From: Gnetum montanum
Lineage: Eukaryota; Streptophyta; Gnetopsida; Gnetales; Gnetaceae
Assembly: GCA_015680685.1 (NCBI GenBank)
Contig: MNCI01026267.1
Location: 1 to 26,627, forward strand
DNA: 26,627 nt
Direction: 5' to 3'
Of the stretch, positions 20,170 through 26,627 are shown piece after piece. Under the pieces are notes generated by a model, which worked only from the letters and a program-made list of their open reading frames with translations, ran no database searches and was not told the origin of the DNA. Position 1 is the first letter of the stretch. Every line of letters starts with the position of its first letter. A program made the translations under genes and the position numbers.

Positions 20170-20994
20170 GGCCCTATAACACCTACATCCTCCATAGGGA
20201 ATATCTTTATTATAATCGCCATTGAGTAGTTTACAAAGTGGGCTAAGGTTGTTCCCCTTAGGAAGACTACATTGTAGCAGGTCTGAAAATTCATACTTGA
20301 TAACATAGTGTCCCATTTTGGTTTACCCATGACCATAGTCATAGACAACAAGCCATAGTTTAGTAGTGCTGAGACCAAAGCCTTTTGCAAATGCTTTAGA
20401 ATCAAACATTCCTTTTCATCATCCTACTACCTACAGGTGAATGGCTAAGTGGAGGTGAAAAATAAGGTTTTCATCAATCTTTTAAAGAAGATGCTCAATA
20501 GCAGCAAATGGTGATGGCATAAGTAGTTGATCTACACACTCTGGGCCTACCACATGATACAAAGAACTGCAACAGGTAAGACATCATACAATTTGGTTTA
20601 TGGGTTTGAAGCAATCTTGTCTCTTGATTTGCAGGTTCCACCACTCTATGTAATCCTCTCAAGCTTCATCAACAAGGCTGAAAATGATGAGTTGAAAACC
20701 ATGGACCTCAACTTGATAGAAGAGGAGCACATGCAAATGCTTGGTCAAATCAAGCAGTATGAATGAAAAAAATGGTAGAAGCATCATCACAATCAGCATT
20801 AATTCCTAATCAAGAAAGGGGACTTAGTCCTCAGGGCCATTTGTGAACTCATGGATAAATTCTTAGCCAACTAGAAAGGGCCTTTCTTGGTTGTCAAGGC
20901 CTATGAAAATGGAGTGTTCAAGCTTACTGACCATGATGGCAATGAATTTGCCAATCCGGTGAACCACTCATATCTAAAGCCATACTATGCATAG
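20155..20994 (+). pseudogene. INT: Integrase catalytic core and C-terminal domain
   Basis: The core begins GLDIIGPITPTSSIGN, then FTKWAKVVPL, FGLPMTIVIDNKP, SSSYYLQVNG*VEVKNK, LWAYHMIQRTATGKTSYN. The catalytic D, D and E are all still present (GLD, VID, VEV). The C-terminal domain is clear: KKGDLVLRAI, KGPFLVVKAYENGVFKL, NPVNHSYLKPYYA, ending at the stop at 20992. The N-terminal HHCC zinc-binding region is missing. The frame differs from that of RT-RNase H, in keeping with a deletion between them. Stops such as NG*VE (CAA to TAA) are C-to-T changes. Confidence 0.93.
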
Positions 20995-21038
20995 CCTGTA
21001 GCACCTCATTAATGATAAAGTAAGGTAACCAAAGTTTG

Positions 21039-21380
21039 CTATGACTATAAATTAGCAAAGCATTTTTCTACAATGACATTAAACTAGTGACCAAACTTCA
21101 AGTTCACTACAATAATAAACTAGCACAACAAAGTCCACTATGGCTATAAATTGGCACAGATCATTTGCTATGATTGTAAACTGGCATAGCTCGTCCTTGG
21201 GTCATGATGTTAAACTGGCACAACATCCACTGTTTGCTATGATGTTAAAGTAGCACACGAAAATCTACTAGGACTATAAACTAGGACATCAAGATCAATC
21301 AGGATCTTAAATTGGACCCATAGTCTACTAGGACCCTAAACTAGCATAACATATGATCTACCAAGACCTTAAATTGGGTT
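21039..21380 (+). repeat. Short degenerate tandem repeat, third site (3' untranslated region)
   Basis: About eleven units of the form CTATGAYNTTAAACTNGCAC occur at 25-40 bp spacing, for example CTATGACTATAAATTAGCA at 21039 and CTAGGACCCTAAACTAGCA near 21328. They start 45 bp after the integrase stop. Confidence 0.75.
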
Positions 21381-22992
21381 TGTAGTTTAACACACATAGT
21401 TTTGCAGATAAGCGAGCTACAATACTTCCAACTACATGCCATCTACCCATGTCTTATGGGTGGGGTGGGGATAGTGATGTTCCAAAATGGATTTCCTATC
21501 ATCAAAAGAAGCCTCTATAATGCTTGTAGCATCATCACCCTTCAACATTTTGCTGATCTTCTAGAGATGCCCTTGGGAATTTTGTTGACCCTTCGATGCT
21601 CTTTCCATGGTCACCAATAGTACTAGGCCTAGGCCACACCAACAACATTACTGGCCTTGGGTATTTTATTATTTCTTAGAGATCTTATTATTAGCATAGC
21701 CTATTGGAGTAGTGGTATTATCATGGCCCCCACCATTTTGCTACCATCCTCCATCCCTCACCATTGCTCAAGCTTGGGAGCTCTTGCAATATCCTAGCTC
21801 TTTACCATTTTGCTGGCTTCTTGAGTTCCTGTTGTTGGTATGGAGTCTCGAGCACTTGCATCACCATCACCCTCTATCATTTTGCTGACCTCTCTAGGCA
21901 ATCTCCATCGATGTGGCTGCTAGAGCTTTTGCAGCCTTCTCGCTTTGGCACCTGCACTAGTTCTTCAAGCTCTTGTAACTAGTCTAACCATTGTAGCATT
22001 TGCAGCACATTTGCATTTAGCAGTTTATTCTCATCTCATGTTGTGTGGTTGCTTTCTAGTTTTCTCTGTGTTATGTTTGTAGGACAAAGCCTTGGAGGTG
22101 GTCATGCAGAGACACATCTCATTGCAACAACAAGCTGCCACATTACTATGATGTGCATGATTGGACTAGCTAAGCTACTCAAGAGTGCATATCCTTATTA
22201 CCTCACTATAGCCTACTTTCATTTACCCTTTTACCTTGCATTTCCCTACCTTCCCTTACATCATCAAGCTTGTAACTCCTCTAATGCACATGGCACCTTC
22301 TCTAAGTTAATTGTAAAATGCATAGTAGATGTAATGCAACTCATCATATGGGGAGCTTCTATGGGCTGGTTAAAGCCCAAGTGGATGTAACACAACTCAT
22401 CCTAGGGAGGAAACACCTATCCTACAAATGCAACACAATTTCACTGAAGCAAACCTCATTAGGTGACACGTAGCCCACTTAACAAAAAGCATCCTATAGC
22501 TAGCATCTCATAATGTGTAGAACCCAAAGTAGGTTTTCCTTGTAGTCAAAAAGAAAAAAATGCAAAAAAAAGAAAAAAAAAATTGGGCAAGAAACATGTC
22601 CTCAAGAAAAATTAGTAGAGCTTCAATTTTGCAACTAGTCCAACCCTAAATTTGCATAAACCTTCTCATAAGCACTTCAACAAGAGGTCATAATTTCAGG
22701 GGCAAGCCATCCTGGTGCCATGGACACTGACTCTTTCATAAGAATTCTGACAAGAAATCATCATTTTGATGACAAGCCATCCCTGGTGCCTCCTCTTGTA
22801 GTTTCACACCATTTTCATTTCATTTCATTATTATCCTTTAGCGCATTCCCTACATACTTTATCCCCAACATATCATTACCCTTAGTAGTCTTGAGCATGG
22901 TAAAATGACATTTGGTTAGGTACTAATGAGCGATGTTGGTGCTGGGCTTGTTGTGGTGTTTTGCATTCTTTGTTGACATCTCTTGGGCCATT
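21381..22992 (+). other. 3' untranslated region of the gypsy element
   Basis: No known domain. A block near 21512, 21772 and 21846 is repeated (variants of CATCACCCTCTACCATTTTGCTGACCT), with a partial copy at 21728. Frames at 21402-21620 and 21764-21982 are open only because they follow this repeat. A 115-codon frame at 22043-22390 has hydrophobic stretches but no match I know. Two GGATGTAAYRCAACTCATC copies lie at 22327 and 22383. Tat elements are known to have long, variable, repeat-rich 3' regions. Confidence 0.6.
22661..22790 (+). repeat. Tandem duplication of about 60 bp
   Basis: Units 22661-22719 and 22731-22790 share the frame CATAAG...CAAG...TCAT...TTT...GCCATCC(C)TGGTGCC, with the last part nearly identical (CAAGCCATCC-TGGTGCC). 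It lies 230 bp before the polypurine tract. Confidence 0.7.
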
Positions 22993-23007
22993 GCTTAAGA
23001 GATCAAC

Positions 23008-23016
23008 AAAGAGGGG
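23008..23016 (+). promoter_or_regulatory. Polypurine tract
   Basis: AAAGAGGGG lies four bases before the 3' LTR. This purine run primes plus-strand synthesis and is in the expected place. Just upstream, ATCTCTT (22978-22984) and AAGAGAT (22997-23003) could form a small hairpin. Confidence 0.8.
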
Positions 23017-23020
23017 CCAA

Positions 23021-24617
23021 CGAAACACCACCAAATTTGGGCTCCTGGGTCTCAATTGCTTATTTGTCTAATTTTCAAGACTTGGAAAATTTTTTCTAAG
23101 TGTAGAGACTACACTTTCCATTGTTGGGGCAATGCTCTAGAGCATATTTGACAAAATAGTCCAAATTTGGAAGATTTTTTTAAGTGTTGATAATAGCTAC
23201 AAAATTTTCTAAGTGTCTTAACTACGGTCTCCTTGCCAAGACTACGCTCTAGAGCGTAGCCAACACCAAAATGACCAATTTTGCAAATTTTCCTAAGTGT
23301 TAATCTAGAGGCTATTAGTCTAGCTTAGGATGGAAGAAATAGTTTGGCAAATTTTTTAACTTCTAAGGCTATGCTTCCTACTACGCTACAAAGTGCAGTC
23401 AACATAGTCTGCATAAGGGCATTAGTTTTTGCTAGATTTTTCTAAGTATCCTAGCTATGCTCTCCCTATTGAGACGATGCTCTAGAGCATAGTTAGCATA
23501 GTCTACATTGAAACATATTTTTTTGGAAAAATTTGTTTAATTGTTGGACTACGCTCCAGAGTGTAGTTTGCCGAAACTACCATCAAGAGCCTCTAGAATG
23601 CAACATTAACCTACATCTCAACTCCAACATTCCCTACGCTTGATACCACTCAAGAGAGTGGATAGCATAGTCCTAGAGCATAGTCTCCAAAACTGCACTA
23701 TTTTGCATTATTTTCAGGTACTTTGTGGTTTGTTTGGCATTTGCATTTGTAGTCTTAACATCATAGTCATAGTTTGGAAATTTCACAGGGTCCATTAGAG
23801 CACACTAGCAGAATACCATTTGCTTTAGTGGGAGCATAGTTGGGGCTAGCATAGTCTGAACTACCCCTCTACCATGTGGGGCTCGATTCATGACTCATGC
23901 TAACCCTAGCCCTATAAATACCTCAACACTTCACATTTTAGGGGTTGGAAAATCTTACATCTGATTGAAAAATTTGAGCATTGGCATTCTAGGCACTCTT
24001 GCACCCAAGCACACTTAGCATCTTGGCGAAATTTGGAATGCTACTTGACACCATTGTATGCTACCTAGCACACTGTACACCATTGCCACTCGTAGGACAC
24101 CATGATAGCTAACCCAGTAGGCTCAGACTCCATGGCAGACATCAATTCTTCACAACCAGACACCTGAGACTATGACTACACTACCTATTATGCCTGTTTG
24201 TACACTACATACCTCCTTAGCTTTTTTTTGGAGTTAACTATGCTCCCATTGTCTGGGGTGGTGCCTCTTTCTCTCTTGCTCATGTTCTATGAATTTTTCT
24301 CATTTTCTCCTACATTTTAGAATTCTACTTGAATTTTTCATTATTTAAGCACATATTTTTGCATTTTCATCCTTTTTTTTGCACCTAAAACTTCAACTAC
24401 ACTCACCCCCATGAGCACTGTGGACATAAAAAATATCATGCAAATCCTTGACACTCATTTCGTCATAACACCTGTAAGTCCCAGTTTGATCGACAAGACC
24501 ATTCTGGGTGCCCCACCTCGATTCCTAATAGGCCCTCATGTGGAAGCAGGGTCAAGGCTATGTGACCAAAAACCTCTCGAAGTCTCATTCTAGCCTCCAA
24601 CATTTTTGGTCACTACA
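23021..24617 (+). repeat. 3' LTR of the gypsy element
   Basis: It aligns with 7465-9041. Its first base is C where the 5' copy has T (CGAAACACC against TGAAACACC). The palindromic U3 word is best kept at 23249-23266, CTACGCTCTAGAGCGTAG, a perfect 18-bp palindrome with two CpG pairs that are TG/CA in the 5' LTR. It ends CTACA, followed directly by CCACA. Confidence 0.9.
23913..23920 (+). promoter_or_regulatory. TATA box of the 3' LTR
   Basis: TATAAATA in the same conserved block as in the 5' LTR. If active it would read outward into the tandem array. Confidence 0.6.
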
Positions 24618-24622
24618 CCACA
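24618..24622. repeat. Target site duplication, right copy (CCACA)
   Basis: Identical to 7460-7464 and directly adjacent to the end of the 3' LTR. Confidence 0.82.
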
Positions 24623-24639
24623 CTTAGGAAACTTGGGGG

Positions 24640-26627
24640 AAAATAACTTTAACATTGGGGTTTAAAGTGGGAAATATTCCAATCTTCACCAAAAGAATAT
24701 TAGCAAAAGCCTCTAAAAATCCAAGAAAACCTTATTCACATTGGGCTTAGGAATATTTAAGAAGATAACAAGCCTTATACATTTGGTTTAGGTGCTAAAA
24801 TTTCTATTATTAATTGTCTAAATTGGGCTTTCAAAACCAATGCATACATTCACACATAGAATGTAAAACCTTGGTAATATGTTGGCCATAAGAGCTCCAA
24901 TGTATTTAGAAAATTTGTAGATATTTTAATGAGAGATTTACCACCTAAATTCAACTTTAAGCCATCCAGAGAATCCTACCAAACTTTGAGATTTTAATGA
25001 GTTCTATAACACCAAAACTTTCACATAAGAAAGTTCACATATTGGAGGTTTGAGGTTTGTACATTGGGCATATATATGTTAAAATACATTGGTCCAATGT
25101 AATAAGCTAATGTATAACACCCCCATGCATCCAAACCTTGCCAAGAAATCTCATACATTACCAAGAGTGATCCTAGAAGCCTCAAATCCTATCCAAAATC
25201 CTAACTGCTAAGGTGACGGTCTGGGAACCCTTAAAGCATGTCAAAACTTCATGAAAACTATTTAAAAATGATATATTTCTCACACGTTGGCCAACATATA
25301 TGCCAATGTGAAGAGCTAAAACCAAGTTTTAAAATGTCTAAATTTGCTCAAAAGTGGCAATGTGGAACCCATAAAATCTAGGAAGCAAAATTGACTTGGA
25401 AATTGAATGTTCAAGCTCTAGAAGATGGTTTTTATGTTATTATTCATTGGTAATTATGTCCCACACATTGGACCAACGTATATGAAAATGTGTGGGCATC
25501 ATTGGGTCTTCAAATTAGTCAATAAAACCTTCAAAACTTCATACTTTTCTCTAAAACACTAACTGTTATACTAGGAACTTGAAGAAGTTAAAACCCTATC
25601 AAACGACCTTCAAAATTAGTCAAACTTGATCAACACATTGAGAATATATGCGATACATGTTGGACCAATGTATATGCCAATGTAGGGACCTAAATAAATA
25701 TTCACCATAAGAGAAATAATCTCAGAATAGTAAATTTTCCTCCAGAACTCTAGGTGTTGATACCAAATGATAGCAGGGCTTAAAAACTGAGTCAAAAGAC
25801 TGAAAAATTGGTTAATTATGACATCATAGGTTGGCATAAATGCTACACACATTGGGCTAATATATATGCCAATTTTTGGACACAAAAAACCATAAAATGT
25901 GATTAAGATGACCCTAATAAACTATAGATCTTTCTTCTGGACCCTAGCCACTACACTAGGAACCTAGAGAGCTCAAAATTGAGTTGAAAAATCTCATAAA
26001 ACTACTAAATTTAGTTTTCATGTTGAGTATATATGCCCCACATGTTGGGCCAATGTATATTCCAATGTGGGAGATAAACCAAACCTCTATCTTGGCTTAT
26101 ATAGCCTCCAAAACTGCATATTGGGGTCCCACATGCTCAATGGCTTATATAGATCATAGTGGGTTGTTACCTTGGGAGCCTTAGAGAGTCAAAAGGTTGG
26201 TCAAAGTCACCAAAAATTGGTTCAAGGATGTATGTACATTGAGCACATATGTTCTACATGTTAGTCAACATATGTTCCAACATGTGGGCATTAGGAGGCC
26301 TTTACCTTGGTCCATGTAGCTCCAAAAAATGCAGATTTTACTCCTCCATCGTAGTGTTGATATGAAAATTCAAAAAAGTAAAAAATGTGGTTAAAATTTC
26401 CCGAAACCTTGATACATAAGTGTAATACTTTGGTAATTGTGCCCCACATAGTGGGCCAACATATATGCTAATGTGGAGACATAAAAAATATTTACTTTAC
26501 TTAAAATAGCTCTAGAATAGAAAATTTCCTTCCCAAAACCTATGCACTTTAACAAGAGACTTGAGGCTTCAAAAACTTAATAAAAATTCTTTCAAAATCT
26601 AGTAGGTAGTACTCGTACATTGTGAAA
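24640..26627. repeat. Degenerate tandem array, period about 190 bp, with hairpin core
   Basis: A core of the form CACATTGGNCCAACATATATGCCAATGTGG recurs. Using its TTGG as anchor, units lie at about 24882, 25089, 25287, 25468, 25660, 25852, 26045, 26261 and 26452, spacings 181 to 216 and mostly 191-193. Weaker starts are at 24655 and 24741. Between cores a second shared block reads like CTAGGAACCTNGAGAGNTCAAAA. The core's arms CACATTGG and CCAATGTG are inverted, so each unit can form a hairpin. The array runs past the window edge. Frames at 25616-25885 and 25984-26184 simply follow the repeat (the motif IGIYI occurs twice in the first). Confidence 0.85.

Larger units (their letters stand above)
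7465..24617 (+). mobile_element. 17.15-kb Ty3/gypsy retrotransposon, Tat/Ogre type, degenerate
   Basis: The element has two LTRs of about 1.58 and 1.60 kb, CCACA duplications, a polypurine tract before the 3' LTR, and the order gag, protease, RT, RNase H, second RNase H, integrase on the plus strand. Dual RNase H, the protease-to-RT gap and the very large size are known marks of the Tat clade, including Ogre. The gap of 4.8 kb between protease and RT carries an antisense gene with introns. A three-site family of short degenerate repeats lies at the gap edges and after integrase. All coding parts are interrupted, so it cannot move by itself. In one 143-bp stretch around the TATA box I count about 18 differences between the LTRs, mostly transitions, so the insertion is old. 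Confidence 0.93.

Noticed and set aside
25616-26184. 89- and 66-codon frames as small proteins
   Set aside because: They read through units of the 190-bp array and their peptide repeats mirror the DNA repeat.
1-26627. tRNA genes, CRISPR arrays or bacterial-type operons
   Set aside because: No cloverleaf with a GTTCRANYC box was seen, repeats lack regular unique spacers, and all coding traces are plant retroelement-like.

Overview
This window is plant nuclear DNA made almost entirely of decayed repeats. I see no intact host gene and no RNA gene. The best guess is a large-genome seed plant, possibly a gymnosperm. The basis is Tat/Ogre-type Ty3/gypsy and SIRE-like Ty1/copia remains, AT richness, scarce CpG, and coding frames broken mostly by C-to-T type stop codons. 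The species cannot be told from the sequence.

Layout. Positions 1-1079 are unassigned AT-rich DNA with a cluster of TAGACATCTA-like words. Positions 1080-3674 hold the 5' part of a minus-strand Ty1/copia element: degenerate gag, an initiator-Met-tRNA primer site (2701-2713), and an LTR of about 0.96 kb. Positions 3689-5183 hold a degenerate minus-strand gene with introns (copy 1), apparently cut at its 3' side by the copia LTR. Positions 5247-5628 may be a small solo LTR, followed by featureless AT-rich DNA to 7459.

Positions 7465-24617 are one 17.15-kb Ty3/gypsy element of the Tat/Ogre type. It has two LTRs (7465-9041 and 23021-24617), CCACA target duplications outside both, a polypurine tract, and domains in the order gag, protease, reverse transcriptase, RNase H, second (archaeal-type) RNase H, integrase. 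A 4.8-kb stretch separates protease from reverse transcriptase. It carries, on the opposite strand, a second copy of the intron-bearing gene (16017 down to 13694). Five exons and four introns of 88-110 nt can be laid out so that the joins keep frame. The same exon order and two or three of the introns are found in copy 1. I do not recognise the family.

From about 24640 to the window end there is a degenerate tandem array with a period near 190 bp, whose units carry a hairpin-forming CACATTGG...CCAATGTG core.

The element is dead. Stops occur throughout, gag and the antisense gene carry frameshifts, and a deletion has removed the junction between the second RNase H and the integrase zinc-binding region. 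The most interesting object is the antisense gene. Introns lying antisense to a retroelement's genomic RNA would survive retrotransposition, so a spliced passenger gene could be carried in this position.
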